Source: Oryzias latipes
Lineage: Eukaryota; Chordata; Actinopteri; Beloniformes; Adrianichthyidae
DNA length: 64,000 bases
Direction: 5' to 3'
NCBI RefSeq assembly: GCF_002234675.1
Contig: NC_019875.2
Span: forward strand, 26,254,299 to 26,318,298
The position numbers and the translations under genes were made by a program. The notes beneath the pieces were generated by a model. That model saw only the letters and a program-made list of their open reading frames with translations, searched no databases and was not told the DNA's origin. Below are positions 1 to 13,700 of the stretch, in pieces (position 1 is the first letter of the stretch; every line of letters starts with the position of its first letter).

Positions 1-227
1 AGTGGATGCATCAGAATGGAGCAGAACAGGAAGCTGTGGTTTGCGTCACTGCTACAAGCTTTTTTCAACTGCATTCTTTCGTCTGCTCCTGATTCAAAAC
101 AATTTGAACAAAGAAATACTCAGAAATGCAATTTTAAGCTTAATTAAGTTCTCCATCATTAAAAAATGCAGCAAGAACATGTTGAAAACACCAAAAAAAA
201 CATGATTTTCATCAAAGTGGGTTTTTG
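1..227 (+). repeat. R1 inverted-repeat element, right part
   Basis: Cut by the window edge. The start (GTGGATGCATCAGAATGGAG) and the internal GAAATACTCAGAAATGC match the copies at 45288-49007 and 61566-62086. It ends with AAAGTGGGTTTTTGA, a worn version of the terminal GAGTGGGTCTTT. Confidence 0.8.
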
Positions 228-471
228 ATAATATGATTAAATTAGATTTTTTGTGTTTTCACTACTTTTAATAAGTGAATAAAACCTATGGGTTGGGGTT
301 TCTGGTGGTATGATTAAAGAAAGGTAGTTTTCCTTTTTATTACAACTTTTTTATGCTGTTTATAAAACATTTCTTTTTGGATAAGGAAAGATTTAAAATG
401 AGCAACATGTTAAACTTTTGTTAACAGAATAAGTCATTCCTACATAAAAACTGACAAAAAACCTTTAATAT

Positions 472-492
472 ATATATATATATATATATAAA
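472..492. repeat. (TA)n microsatellite
   Basis: Uninterrupted TA dinucleotides in a TNS3 intron. A second tract stands at 2154-2180. Confidence 0.9.
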
Positions 493-602
493 GTACTGGT
501 AATTGCTTTTCATGGAATTGATGAACCTACATTGTATTGTAGATGCAGACAGACTCATAAATAGATGTTTTAATCAAGTCTATATTTTTTTTTTGTTTAC
601 AG

Positions 603-2150
603 GTGGAGATTTGTCCAATGAGTTAGTGCGGCACTTCCTCATTGAGTGCACACAAAAAGGAGTGCGGCTGAAAGGTTGTCCCAATGAGCCCTACTTTGGT
701 GAGTTGTTGCTCTTACCAAATTTGATTAAAGTAGCACTTAATGACCAACACTGCCCTCTATTGGCACATAGTGAAGCGTACCAGTAGTTTATGAGTTGTT
801 GGAGGCCCTCACTTTTAAATGCACTAAACTTATAAACGTACCTTCCTTTTTTTTATTGGTTTAGTGTCACTTTAGATTTTGTTCCATGTTTGTGCACTTT
901 GTATTTCACTTGCAAGTGTGTGGCTTTTTTAAGAAAAGTTAATTTGCAACTTTTATGGGCAAAGTATTTAGATTTTAAGGGTTTTTATCTATAAGCATTT
1001 GTGAGCTTTTCTTACTTTTTATTGTTGGGTCAGTTCTTTAAGTTTTACACGTTCAGTTGTGGTGCATGAAAAAATTGCAGCCAGTGTTGTGCACACTTAT
1101 CCTAAACTATAATTTTGTTTCCCTCCACTATTGTTTTTTGCAGGAAGCTTAACCGCATTGGTCTGCCAGCATTCAATCACTCCCTTGGCCCTTCCCTGCA
1201 AACTTATTATACCTGACAGAGGTAAATGCACGCTATCGTCACGCTCCATTTATCGGAGTATGAAATAGAAGGCAGACATTATTGAAGTTTCGTGGCTTCC
1301 ACAAACCTGCAATTACACCCGACTGCTTTCCCAAGTGACCATGTGATAATCATACCTGTCGGTGTAGTTGCTGATCTCTTGTGTTTTTTTGTCAAAGATC
1401 CTCTGGAGGATGATGTGGAGAACCCTGCCCATTCTGTCACAAACTCAGCTGCTGAGCTGCTAAAACAGGGAGCAGGTAATCAAGCTGTTTAAATCACTCT
1501 GTGAATAGGTAGAAAAACACGATGAGACAATACTTAAACAGTGGACTCTTTAGCAAATCAGTTATTTTTTCTTGTTCTATTACTGTCTCAATGAAAACAC
1601 CCTGTTGTTATCTGCTCTATACACAACTCATCCCTAAATTTGTTTGTTGCTGCAGCCTGTAACGTGTGGTACCTGAGCTCAGTGGAGATGGAGTCACTAA
1701 CAGGCAACCAGGCAGTGCAGAAAGCCACAACTATGACCCTGAACCTGAACCCGCCGCCAACCTCCACTGTGGTCCATTTCAAGGTTTCCTCCCAGGGAAT
1801 CACCCTAACAGACAACCAGAGGAAGTGAGTACGGCACATCCTGTTGGTGTGGCTTCCACAAAGACAGATCTACCTCTTTTAACTAAACCTTTGTGTCTTT
1901 CCAGGCTCTTTTTCAGGAGGCATTACAGTGTCAACACAGTGATATTTTGTGCGCTCGATCCTCAAGATAGAAAGTGAGTTTTGCTGATTTCAAGTTTGGA
2001 CATTTCCTCATTTTAAATTTAAAAAATTGTGGCCACTTGAAGTGGCAAGAGACGCCTATTGTTGAGAAATCCAGCATTCTAGTATTTTCCAGATATAAGT
2101 CGCACAAGAGTATGAGTCGCAAGAGCCAAAATATGCATATAACGCAAAAA

Positions 2151-2181
<31 letters not shown>

Positions 2182-3280
2182 AGTCACACTTGAGCATAAG
2201 TTGCACTTTAGTTGCACTTTTGGGATAAAACATCTTTTTGACATGTGTCATATGTGTCCATTTCATCTTTTGAAAATTTGAAATTCAGTGCTTGTCCAGA
2301 AATCTGTTCATAAACTAGACACTCCCATTGCGTGTGGGAGAAGCTATTGTCATGTTTTTAGCCTCCTTACTACATGGAAGCATTGAATATATATCTCATC
2401 TCTAATGCATGGAGGACACGGATGACGTTTAGAAATCAGATATATTTAAAAGCTCTACAAAAGCATCACTAAACACTTCTTCATGTCTGGGTTCATGAAA
2501 TCATCCAGGCTTTTTCTTGTTTGTTTTTTACCTTCTACTAAAGGAGCCAACGTCTAAATGATGGCGCTTTTAGCGGTACTTCCGTGTCTCTGTAACACAG
2601 TTTGATGACTTGCTGTCCCACAATAGTCCAAGGAAGAAAAATAATAACAAGAAGAATAATTTCGTCTCAATATAGATAAGAAAAATGTCTAAAAGTTCAG
2701 GTGGAGAACAATCAGATTCTCCTCCATTTGTGTTTCTTCTTCTGCACTGCTGTCAGTGGCAAATACTAATAAACTTGCCTACAGTGTCCTCTAGGGGTTA
2801 TTAGTGGAAAACAACTACTAAAGGACAACCAGTTGTTTGTGGGAAAATACTGAATGAGTTAATATTTATTTTAGAAAAATTACTTAAAAGTCACTCCTGA
2901 GTATAAGTTGCACCCCTGGTCAAACCACGCAAAAACTGCAACTTATACTTAGAAAAAATATGGTTGTTGTGAAGAAATAAAATGCACATTAAGCTAATAC
3001 TGCAGTTTGTTACTATTTATAGATGGAAAAAAGACGGCTGCCCCTCAGCAAAGTAAGTTCATAATCATTATTTTCAGATCGCCAGTCAGCAAAAATAGAT
3101 AGCAAAGTACTGACTACTGTCCTCTGCCTTTTCAGGATCTTCGGCTTTGTGGCGAGGAAAACTGGCACTTCCATGGACAACATTTGTCATTTGTTTGCAG
3201 AGCATGACCCTGAGCAACCAGCAAGCGCCATTGTCAACTTTGTGTCCAAGGTAATGATTGGCTCTCAGAGAAGTAAGTAG
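603..3280 (+). CDS. tns3: Tensin-3, last seven coding exons (partial)
   Basis: C-terminal part of tensin-3, a focal-adhesion adaptor that joins integrin tails and phosphotyrosine proteins to actin. Exons read 603-698, 1144-1221, 1398-1475, 1656-1824, 1905-1973, 3023-3052 and 3136-3280. All have AG/GT borders, phases agree throughout, and the TAG is at 3278-3280. The first two exons give the second half of the SH2 domain (ELVRHFLIE, then CPNEPYFG and ALPCKLIIP). The rest gives the PTB domain ([40 protein letters not shown], ending [12 protein letters not shown]). Upstream exons with the N-terminal region and the first half of SH2 lie outside the window. TNS3 is chosen over TNS1 because the adjacent IGFBP pair is IGFBP3/IGFBP1. 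Exon 3023-3052 is only 30 bases. Paralogue assignment within fish (a or b copy) is not possible here. Confidence 0.93.
2079..2963. mobile_element. Worn relative of the 51397 element
   Basis: In a TNS3 intron. The left end, TAGTATTTTCCAGATATAAG, and the right end, CTTATACTTAGAAAAAATAT, are decayed versions of the same termini, with ATAAGTTGCAC-type subterminal repeats near 2190-2215 and 2890-2945. A (TA)n tract lies at 2154-2180. Confidence 0.6.
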
Positions 3281-4470
3281 GACAGAGCTGATAACCTGGA
3301 CACCATCGAGGAAAACCAGCACACGAAAGAGAGAAAAAGACTGATGTGAAAATGAGGAGGGAAGATGGTCAATCGACAAACTTTGAATCCTGAATAATAA
3401 CTGGAATTTAACACTAATTATTACCAAATTGCCAATCAGTGGCTAAAAAACATTGTATAACCCTTATGTACATTGTATAACTCTTATATACAATATAAGG
3501 GTTAAATAAATGTATTTTTGTTAAGTTTATGACTAGTAGATTTACTAGGACAAAAAAAAATGCTTCCCTTTTGGTTTACAGCTAAAATGTGTGGTGCAAA
3601 TTTATAAATAAAGTTTTTTCAATAATAAACCAAAAAACTGAACGCAAGCCAGTAAGAAATTGTTCATTTGTGGTTGATGGAGGAGCACCTTTTTGATGTA
3701 TCTGGTCAGTATTTCAAAAGAAAATACATGAAAAGCTGTTTAGAACATAGTGACTACATTTGAACTTTTTTGTTGTTTTTATCTCCATGATGTATATTTT
3801 AACACTTCGGTCTTGTGTACATGTTTCGCACGCTTGGAGCTCATTTGAGGAGGATTTTTCTGGAAATGTATTTTACCATGACCACTTTTAAAGCTGTCTG
3901 TAAGATTTTTTATGGGAGCGTGGGTGTGCCGATTGTGTGTGCATGTGTTCCACTGAGAGCAAGTTTTAAGAAGAAGCCTTAACTTAACTCTAATATATAT
4001 ATATGGACTGAGCATAAACTGCTAGAAAATATGCTGCGTCTGATACGGTACATTTGTTATTCTACTCACAGGTGCCAAATTATTAAGAATTATTAATCGG
4101 TATGAAAAACCAATGAAACCAATGAGACCTTTGTGCTGGAAAAAGGAATATGTTTTTAGAATATACATGAGCTGTTTGTTATTGATATGTACTTTCAACA
4201 AAAGAAAATATTCTTACTTTTAACTTTGTTAGTTTGCTTGTTTACTTATAGAGGAACTTGCACAGAAAAAGCTATGTATAACAAGTTAGACTTGAACTAC
4301 TTATTTGTGTACTGCTCTTGCTTTTTTTCCAATGTGTATGTAAATAAACAGTGACATTTATAAAAATGTTATTTTATGCTGTTTTAATCCCATTTTATCT
4401 TGATTTTGTAAATTTATACATCGACATCCAGTTTTGCATCATTTCCAAATAAAACCAATCTTTTGAGTTT
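3281..4470 (+). other. tns3: TNS3 3' UTR, end uncertain
   Basis: AT-rich non-coding sequence after the TAG. Candidate AATAAA poly(A) signals stand at 3505-3510, near 3608, at 4343-4348 and near 4449. I cannot tell which is used. A short imperfect inverted repeat around 3449-3502 (AACCCTTAT ... ATAAGGGTT) would lie in the transcript. Confidence 0.5.
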
Positions 4471-6636
4471 GTGCTGCCATTAACTCAAAAGTATCATACA
4501 GAGGTTGTTGCTTAATGCTGACTCAGCAGAATTTATACGTACAGAAACACAGATGTGTGGAGGGAAATATGTCAACAGTTTGGAGAGACTTTAAAATGAG
4601 ACTTAATGTAACCTTACTTCCGTTACAGCTGACTCCCAGCAGATTATTAGAGTTAGCTTAGAAGATGCATTGTAGCAGGGATCATTGTGCCCCAATGTTT
4701 CTTTTTTAAAATATTACATTCAGGTCTAATTCTGTTGGAAAAGATGCAACTTAGAAAAAACATTATATATAAACCCAGATTATTCATAGACACAATAAAA
4801 CTGTTTAAATTGTAGTGACAATAGATGGTAAATGTCTTGCACATAAGCAATAATCTCAAATAATTATGTAAATAAAAAAGATATATCATCCAAAACGTTT
4901 AATTTCACACCTTATTTAAAAGCTATGATGTCAGTTTATTTAGTTAGCCAGCAGAGGACACTGCTAACAATAATAATGAACGATGCTTTATGCCTTTTTC
5001 ATCCATCACAACATTAACTTTGCTTCTTCTCCTTTGTGCTTTTATATGTGGGGAAACAAAACATTTTCACTTGAACAAGCAGGAAGAATGCTGATGCCAG
5101 TTTGGAAATCTTAAAATACATTTAACCCATTAAAAGTCCAATAAAACAAATACTTTTTTAAGCATTTTAGAGGGAAATGTCAGAAACTGCATCATTTTTA
5201 AAAGCATGATGCAGTAATTTGAGAACACTGATTTATGTTTAGGTGTCTACCAAGCTGGATGAAGACAGGAAGAGACTTTTGAGCATGGCTGAAACAAGAA
5301 GACACCAAGATTTTATTTTATGTGTATTTCCGGGCGGGCTTTAAAGTGTAAATTCAAAATCTCAAAATTAATTTTGTTGTTTTTTATGTTCAGACCCCAA
5401 TCTAACTTTAGTGCCAACACCTTTATTAAAAACCATTTCACTGTCAAACTAAGGCGGAAAACATCCTAATTAGTCTTTTTGATTTAACGTTAGAAAAACA
5501 TTTTTAGCAATAACTATTGTGCTTTAATATCTACATTAAGAATTCAGTGTATTGTTGGTGTTTTATTAATCTGGGCTTGGAAAAATGACATGGCTCCATT
5601 CAGCTAAACAAAATGATATCATTAAACTGTGTATGTAAGGTTTTAAACGTACACATGATGTATATTTTGCATGAAAGCACTTTAACTAAGGCAGTGGTAT
5701 AAATTGTCCACCAGGCTTTCTTTTTAATGACAGTATGCAGCTAATGTGGTCTTGTTTATTAGGCTGACAAAGCTCACAGTCATTCCTCAACCGCTATGGC
5801 TCTGCAGCATCCTTATGGCCACTTAATTAGAGTGGCAAAGTTCAATGCTTCTCCTCTTAGACAGAACAAAGGCTGGGGACAAAAATAGAAAGTTTATTCT
5901 GGCATGGATTTACAATGAGGCCTCAGAAAAATACTGAGAGACAAAAAGTGGGCTTTCATAACAGAAAACATTAGGTTTGAGCATGAACAAAGCTCTGCAG
6001 ACTTCCAAACATGCTGGAGCTTCACTCTTCTGTGTTGCACAGAGTCCTGGAGTTTCTCATAAACCTTTGAGCTTTGCTGCTTATAAATATGAGCCGTTAC
6101 AAGATGGAAGATATTGCATCTGGTGTCCTCCACTGTACTGTAACAGTTTAGCAGACATGTGCACTGCAAAAAGAGGCAGTGCACGTGTTACAAAGTCTTT
6201 AAAATTAAATAAAAATCTGCCAATAGAGGAAGAAATTTACGAAAATATTTCTAGTCACTAAGATAGACTTTCTTAGACTAAGATTAATTTGCTTTAAAAA
6301 AAACTGTTTAATGTGAGCACTTTTTTTTCAAGACTAGGACAATTTTTGTTGTTTTACTTTCTTAAGATTCAGTTTTTGCAGTGTGTTTGGCAAAGTGGCT
6401 AAATACTGTATGTGGTGTCTCTGCATTTCACTCATCTGTTCTTCTCTTCATGTTTGTGAGTCCAGAAATGATCTATTGCAACGCCTGCTAAAATTCCCAG
6501 CTATTCATGCATCTATGGACAAGAGGACTGATCATGCAAAAAATAAAAATGTTGAGAATTTTTTGTCATTTGGTCTTAATTTAAGCAAAACACGTCTAGA
6601 AACTGATACTCTAAAATGGATTAAGTGCATCATAAT

Positions 6637-6762
6637 CTGACCTTGCGATGGACTTGCAAGCTGTCCAGGGTGTTCCCCACTTTTGCCTTCAGTAGTAGGA
6701 TAGGCTCCAGCAACCCAGTAACCCCAAATGGGAATAAAGTGAATTTAGACAATGGACAGATG
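6637..6762 (+). repeat. V-SINE-like 3' fragment
   Basis: Reads GCTGTCCAGGGTGTTCCCCA, GGATAGGCTCCAGCAACC and a worn ATGGACAGATGGAC end, matching the 3' part of the SINE at 60212-60538. The 5' part is absent. Confidence 0.7.
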
Positions 6763-9016
6763 GACATTGTAAACGTTTTGACGATGATTATCAATGATTA
6801 TGCAGGAGTTGAGGATAGTTGAGGATAGTTGAGGGTCTGATGTGAGAATATTGAACGATTTTAAATAGAAAAGTAAAAAGCTTTTCCTTTTTATTTATGA
6901 AGCTCAGAGATTGTAAAGGAAAAGGAAAACATGCTGCTCTTAGAAAATACTGACGTGTCTGACATGCCCAGGACATAGCTGTAGCGTTGCCATGGGCCGG
7001 GCGTGGGGGTGGGTGAGATCAAAGCCAAAAAAGTGGCACCACACTCAGTCTAATCAGGCTAAGAGTTCCACTCTTTTCTGCTCAGACCTAATTATGGCTC
7101 AGGACTTCCTCAAGGGCCCAGTCTTCAGAAAGGAGGGCCGTGACAACTTTATAGCCAGACTGCGCCAAGAAATGATTTACTGACCCTGGACTCAGATGAA
7201 AGGTGGCCTCCTGCCTCGTGCCTCTTTATATTGTTCATTATTAAAACTTAATAATCAGAAAAAGTCTGCACGGGTGCCAGTTATAGCAGAATCAAAGGGG
7301 GCCATTGATCGGGGGTTAATCACCATCGAACCCTCTGCTTCCATTCTGCTCAAAACAATAGAATAAATGCAGACAAGAGAAATGACAAAAAAATGGTCTG
7401 TCATGAGACAGGTGGGACCACAAACATAAAAAAAGATCTTTACAGGATTTTCCTTAGCGTTCACTTCTTCTTCAGCAGGCCTCTTTACACGGTGGGATCA
7501 GTCAGTTCAAACTTCGAGCAAGGAAAGATTTAGGTTGCGCTTCAGAGCAAGTCGGACGTATTTTACTCACCTCCAGATGGTTGGAAAATTGGCTTAAAGG
7601 GGTTTTTCTTGTCCTGGCATTAACATTTTCCCCTAATTGTTTAGTGCGACCCCCCCCCCCAGTGAACCCACAACTGCAGAAATTACTTTTAAAAAATGGG
7701 GCTTTTTATGTTTGTTTTTTTCTTTTAACAAAAAATGTTTCCTAAAGTGTAAGGAAAGCCGTGGATCAGTCACAGAGAGATTCATTAAAAGATTAATCCT
7801 CAAAATCAGCACATAAATATTGAATTATTGAGCTGGTTTTTCCTGCAATGAATTCCAGATCAAGTTAAAAGAATTCATTTCTTAAAGGAACAAAAACCTT
7901 TAGAACATTCAAATAGAAAAAATGTCATCTTGTTTGTTTCTGCAGAAATATCTCTGGTTTGTTTCTCAACAATGGTTTTCAAAAGAAAGGATGCAAAGAT
8001 GAAATCTGAGGTTTTTACACTGTGTTCGTTCCGAAAGCAGTTACCAAGTAACAAGTCAGCATTTACTTAATGTTGCCGTTAAAATTGGTTGACAGTATGC
8101 TAAAGCTTAGCTTCGGGAGACCCACTCAAAGGTCTTAAGCAAGTATATCTGATTTGCTCAAATCACCTTTAAGCAGTGGAAAATTGCCATCAGATTAAGT
8201 CTGACAAGCCAGTCCAGCAAACTAGGAGCTGCCTCTAACAGCAGGTTATGTTAAACATATGTACAGTAATATCCTGTGCACACAAAAGCACATTCTTCAC
8301 ACTCCTTCTTTATTGAAGATCTTCTTTGTGGGACCACATTCCTCCAGCACATTACTTTTGTTCTCTTTGCAATGCTAAATATGCACAGGTGGCTTGGAGA
8401 CCCCCTTCTAGGGAAGGAAGAGTGCAGGAAAGGCAGTGAAATCAGCACGCCGTTTTCAGCAAATGAAAGAAATGTTTGACATTCCAGGAGTACTGCTCTA
8501 CTGTAGGGCTGTCTGTTCGCAGGCGGCAGAGGGCCAGGCCTCACTGGCAACACATTTGATTTCTTGGAAATTTTTAAAAGCAAGGAAGAACAGTTCACCT
8601 CAGTCTTTGCTCTATTTCTAGGACTTGTACTTTCTGTGAGCTTTCATTTAGGACCAATTAAAGGTGGCCTTGAAGAGCTGCAGATGTAATAATTCAGGAA
8701 TTTCTCTCACTTTTGAGGGTGATATGTTTCCTAACTTCAAAGTCTTGCAAATATGCAACGCACCCAAACTTATGTCAGACTCTATTACAATAAAACGTGT
8801 CTTAGAATTAGACAACTTCCAACACCAAAATCTATTTCTCTCCATACCATTATAAGCATGAATTAAACTTAATCAAAGTTTCTTTAATGTACCACAGTTT
8901 AAGTTTAGTTACAGTCAAACTATATCTGGACCAGTGAAAGTGGTTTTCACTGTTGAAAATAAAGCAGCTTCAGCTGTTGTACAGATGGTCTCACATTTGC
9001 TTCAAGAAAATTCTTT

Positions 9017-9190
9017 AAAGTCCCACTCTGATCATATTCGGATCTATTTTCAAAGCATTCCCACTTGTCTTTTAATTCAGATTATGCTGTTTTTAGCCAA
9101 AAAAGAAAGTGTTGTTTTCTAGGCCATAGTTTCTGCAAAGCTGCAATAGTTCATGAGAAATCTGCCTCTTACTCAGGGGCTGGACTGTTG
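9017..9190 (+). repeat. R1 element, left part only
   Basis: Begins AAAGTCCCACTCTGATCA and continues with TTTTCTAGGCCATAGTTTCTGC as in other copies, then stops after CTGCCTCTTACTCAGGGG. The right half is missing. Confidence 0.75.
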
Positions 9191-10638
9191 ACAGGGATGG
9201 ACAGAGTGGTAGCAGTGAGGGACATTTAGAGACAGTTGTGACAACTTAAACCCTAAACAAGATGCGTTCTGTGGAGTATGTTGGCCTGACCCATTATGTG
9301 CTACTTCAAGCGGACACTGGTGATGCATAATCCATCAGAAAACGCCTCCTCCCAACATCCTCTGGTGCACCAGGTAGCATCAGAAGACACTGAACCCTGG
9401 CTTAGTTGAACTACTTAAGATGGATGGCGTCACATGCAGCTTCTTCCTCTTTGTCTCTCAACTGACCTGAAAGGCGTTAAATGAGACTCGTGCTTCATCT
9501 GCGCACAGACTAATGGGGTAAAACCACGTCCATTTAACATTTAAATGTTAACATGAAGTAAGAGATACTTGATTTTAAATGTTTGATAAAGAACGATGAG
9601 ATTTTTTATCATGAAGCATTGTTTATGAATTCAGCCGTTCTTTTTAAAAATATTAGAATGTTTGCTTTGTGTAAAAGTGTTATTGTTATGTAACCCAAAT
9701 TATTTTTACTTAGCAAAAGATGTATTGTTACACTGGGATTGCCTCTTTAAAAAACCTAAAGTCAACCATTTCCACATTATTTTACTTTGTTTTTCTGATT
9801 CAAAAGTTTTGACTATACATTATATATAATGGGATGTATATAAACTTTTACTCAACATTAAAAGCTTTTACTCCAGCTTCATTATGTTGCTTGGCAGTAA
9901 TCATACCCCTACTTCAGTGTAAGTTTTGGATATTCTAAGTACTTCTGGTTGCTTTGAAAAATCATCACTCAGCTTTGAAATTAATGCTGTATATTTATGA
10001 AATAAGCTAAAGTTATCTTTCCTTAGTAACACTCTGTTGGAAAACTTTATCTCCAATGTTCCTATAGGTCTTTTTGTGGGCATATATTAAAATTATACTG
10101 AAGCTTCTACCACCGCTCAATCAAAGTTTTTGGGCACATGTGACATACTCCAATGGTCATGGAGAAGGATGTTTTTTTGAAGAAACTGAAAAAACACAAT
10201 CGCATATTTCCTTAAAGGTCGTTTGTTTACACCATCAAAACTAAATGTGATGAAAATAGGAATGAAGATCTGAAAGAAAGGGATTTGTCAAAATTTGAGC
10301 ACATTGGCGCCCTCTAGTGGATGGAAAAATCACTGCAGGAGCACTTAGCTCAGGTCATTTTCTTTTTGTTATTAACTTTTTGTCATTTTTGTCTTAATTG
10401 GGTGCATTTTTTATGTACAATAATGAATTCAACAGGTGGATTAGAGGGTATTCATGCTGCTTAAGACATGGACATGTTTAGTTTGGAACATTAATTTTTC
10501 TTTGATTTATTATAAAGAAATTGGGGGAATATATTCTGCACTGTGGAGGGTCTGAATCCGGAGCAATTAGCAAATTCGAGGGAATTCCTCTGCGCACCAC
10601 AAGCCGCCGTTCGGGGGTGTGACTACAGTTGCTGGGGT

Positions 10639-10648
10639 CTATATATAT
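10639..10648 (+). promoter_or_regulatory. igfbp3: IGFBP3 TATA box
   Basis: TATATATA stands about 80 bases upstream of the IGFBP3 ATG, the only such box in the proximal upstream DNA. A start site about 30 bases downstream would give a 5' UTR of roughly 55 bases. A GGGAATTCCT stretch at 10580-10589 matches the NF-kappa-B consensus in nine of ten positions, which could be chance. Confidence 0.6.
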
Positions 10649-10722
10649 TCTGATGTTTTGTCCGTTGGCTCTATGTGAATGAGAGGAGCTGACCAGTGGA
10701 AAGTGACGCCTCGCTCTCTCAC

Positions 10723-13700
10723 ATGATGGATCTCCACGTCCGAGTGCTCTGTCTGTTTTTTCTAGCTGCATCGTTAACCCGGAGGTCGGGTGCGAGCGGA
10801 CCGGTGATCCGATGCGAGCCGTGTGATGCTGCGGCGCGGCTGTCGTGCAAACCTCTACCCAAAGACTGCGCGGAGCGGGTCCGGGAGCCGGGCTGCGGCT
10901 GCTGCATGACCTGCGCGCTCAGCCTCGGCCGGCGCTGCGGCGTCTACACCGCCAGGTGCGGCTCCGGGCTCACCTGTCAGCCCCAACCGGGTGAGACGAA
11001 ACCTCTGCAGGCGCTGCTGTTAGGACTCGGCATCTGTGCAAACAGCAGCAGCAGCAGCAGAATGTCACTGACCGTCAAACCCACACCTGTGGTCTGTAAA
11101 TTGACAGGTATGCACTTTTTGGATGCATCTGCGCGCGTGCACGAAAAGCTTTACTTCATCGAAAGCAGGAAAAATCTGGTTTTGTTTACCTATAAACTCA
11201 TATATAAACCTTTAGCAAAAAGTTAAAGTTTATTGTGGGTATAAGTATAAAGAATACTATTTACCACCTGCAGTTTAGAAAGTCATAATTCTTAAGACTA
11301 AATGGGAATATTTTAAGTTTAAAATCTATAGGGCTAAATAAAAAGTAAACTTCAAGTATACTGCCTCACGTTTAGTATTCTTATAGTACTCTAATACTTT
11401 TTGCGAAGGGAATGCATCTAAAAGTCAACATTTTATACATTTTGTTAGTTTTGTCTTCTTCTTCACAAAAGAATGACTTGAAGTTTGGTTTCATTCAATT
11501 CACTTTTTAGTCAAGCAGTTTTCATTCAAAAACATTTGATCAGAAAATAGCCCCTAAGATGAAATAATTGAAGGCAAAATAAAAACGTTCGGTCGTGTTA
11601 TCCCCCACCCCCCACCCCAACAGATCATGCAGAAATTCCAGACAAGGAGCAGACTCCCACCAGCTCAGGTCCTCAAACTTCCTACAGCACCAACAGACCC
11701 GCAGGACCCCTAAAGCCTCTACTCCACCCCCTCTTCTCCTCTGCAAAGGCAGATGTGTTCAGACAGGCACAGCACAAGAGAACCCAGAGCTTTAAAATGG
11801 GGGGTCTCCCAGGACCCCTCATCACCGACCCACAGAACTTCTCTTTACAAACCAAACAGGAGCCAGAGTATGTGAGTAACATTCTTGAGTTCCTTCGAAG
11901 ATGTTTTTTTTCCTTCTTTCTCTATATTTTCCCCCTCTGTGGGTGATGACATGCTTTGGGTAGCGGTGCTGACGCTTTGCAGGGATCTGGCTCATGAGAG
12001 TGGTATGGCAGCAAGCGGGTACCACGGCCCTGCGGCTGACCTGGGTCAGGCGGTTGTTAGGCCACAAGGCGTCCGCGTGCCGGGCTTACTGAGATCCAGT
12101 GAATGATGGATTGGCCATTGTGAGTGGCTGTTGGGAAGCCCTGCTGCTATTTTGATCTTTCTCTGGCCAGGAGAGTGAGCACACTCCAGTAATGGGCTTT
12201 GACTGGCTCCTCTGATTAGTAACCGGAGTACTTGGACCTGGGGACAAGCTGTTTGGCTCCATCTTTGAGCAGCTTGGACTCCTTTTATCCGTCCTTTGTG
12301 TTAGATGTATGAGTTCTAAGCTGCTTTTGCAAACTGCTAAGCCTCTAAATGTCAGATGAATTCTGCCACCTCTTTCATATTGCCGACACCATTATGATGG
12401 AATTACAGCTTGTAATGCAGCATGAGTCAGCTTTGTTTTAATACTTTACCCCCACAGAATCAATTGAATTAATTTATTGTGCGACCTCTCTCGCTTAGGG
12501 TCCGTGTCGAAGAGAGATGGAGAGCATCCTCAGCAGCCTTAAAATGATCAACACCCTCAACCCCAGAGGCTTACGCATACCAAACTGCGACAAAAAAGGT
12601 TTTTATAAGAAAAAACAGGTAAGAAAAGTCACATTCTCAGGGGTTTTATCTTTGAAAGCTCTAAGTTGTCCTCCAGCGCAGTTCCTGATGTTTGTCAGTG
12701 TAGGAGCTTCATCATATCACCACCACACCACTGAGGTAGACCCCAGCCACTGGCAGGGAAACACCAACCACAGGGGCCAAACCCCAGAGGGCTTAATGGC
12801 TGGGAGAACAGCCTTTCTAACGGGAACTCCCCCAGGGAGACAGACGTCAAGGTGGCCACCAGCACCCCATGTGCTCACCCCATAATTGCTGGACTTATGA
12901 GAGGCAGACACAGAAATAGAGCTGCAGCCATCCCTGTGCTCACACCCACGATGGGGTTGTAATAAATGAGGGGTTTTGATTCATTCATATGGAGCCACTT
13001 AAGGCGGCTGTACCAGTGCTCCGCGGAGGCAGCTTTTTTTCATCGCTGCAGTCAGTCAGTACCTCCTGCCTGACGGAGGTGTTCTCCTTGACCTGCAATC
13101 AGCTCGTGAGCAGCCTGCTGCACCAGGCTTTGTTTATGGAGAATGAGATGAGCACACTGAGCTCAGCATTCCGGCACTCCAGGCGCAGCACACTTTACAC
13201 GTCAGCCAGTTTCGTTTGGACGCTTGCGTAACTACAAACCAAAATAGCTCTAAGAATGACTGAAGTCCTTTCAGGCGGAGCAAACATTCCATTTGTGTCT
13301 CATTTGTTTATCATTCTGTAGTGTTTTTGGCATTACCGGTAGCTAAAATGTATATTTTTGTTCTTTGCATCACATGGATGACAAATTTGCTTTAAAATCT
13401 GCTCCTTTCAGCTTGAGTTTGGCTAAAATATTGCGCTAAAAAGTTTGCTGGCCCTCCAGATCAGCACATTCTCCTCTGTGGAGCAGCGTCACGCTTGCTT
13501 TGGCTCCTGAAATGAATAGCTGCATGTTTTACCGGAGTGGAGGTTGACCTTTAGTAAAATTGGCTGTAAAATAGCAGGCCTTGCGTACCTCCAACTCTAA
13601 CTCTGTAAGTCATTTGTAGTACCCATAATTTGCTGTGGGATATAATCAGCAACAGATGATTCGTACCAGCCACTAGCTTCTGAAAATAGATGTTGGTTCA

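Larger units (their letters stand above)
4471..10560. other. TNS3-IGFBP3 intergenic region
   Basis: No supported gene. It contains a V-SINE fragment (6637-6762) and an R1 fragment (9017-9190). About 6960-7215 is noticeably GC-richer than its surroundings and free of repeats, a candidate regulatory element, though I recognise no site in it. The rest is AT-rich and featureless. Confidence 0.6.

Noticed and set aside
3449-3502. AACCCTTAT...ATAAGGGTT inverted repeat in the TNS3 3' UTR
   Set aside because: Short, imperfect and AT-rich; too weak to call an element.
5193-5222. ACTGCATCA...TGATGCAGT inverted repeat
   Set aside because: Only nine-base arms; expected by chance in this length of DNA.
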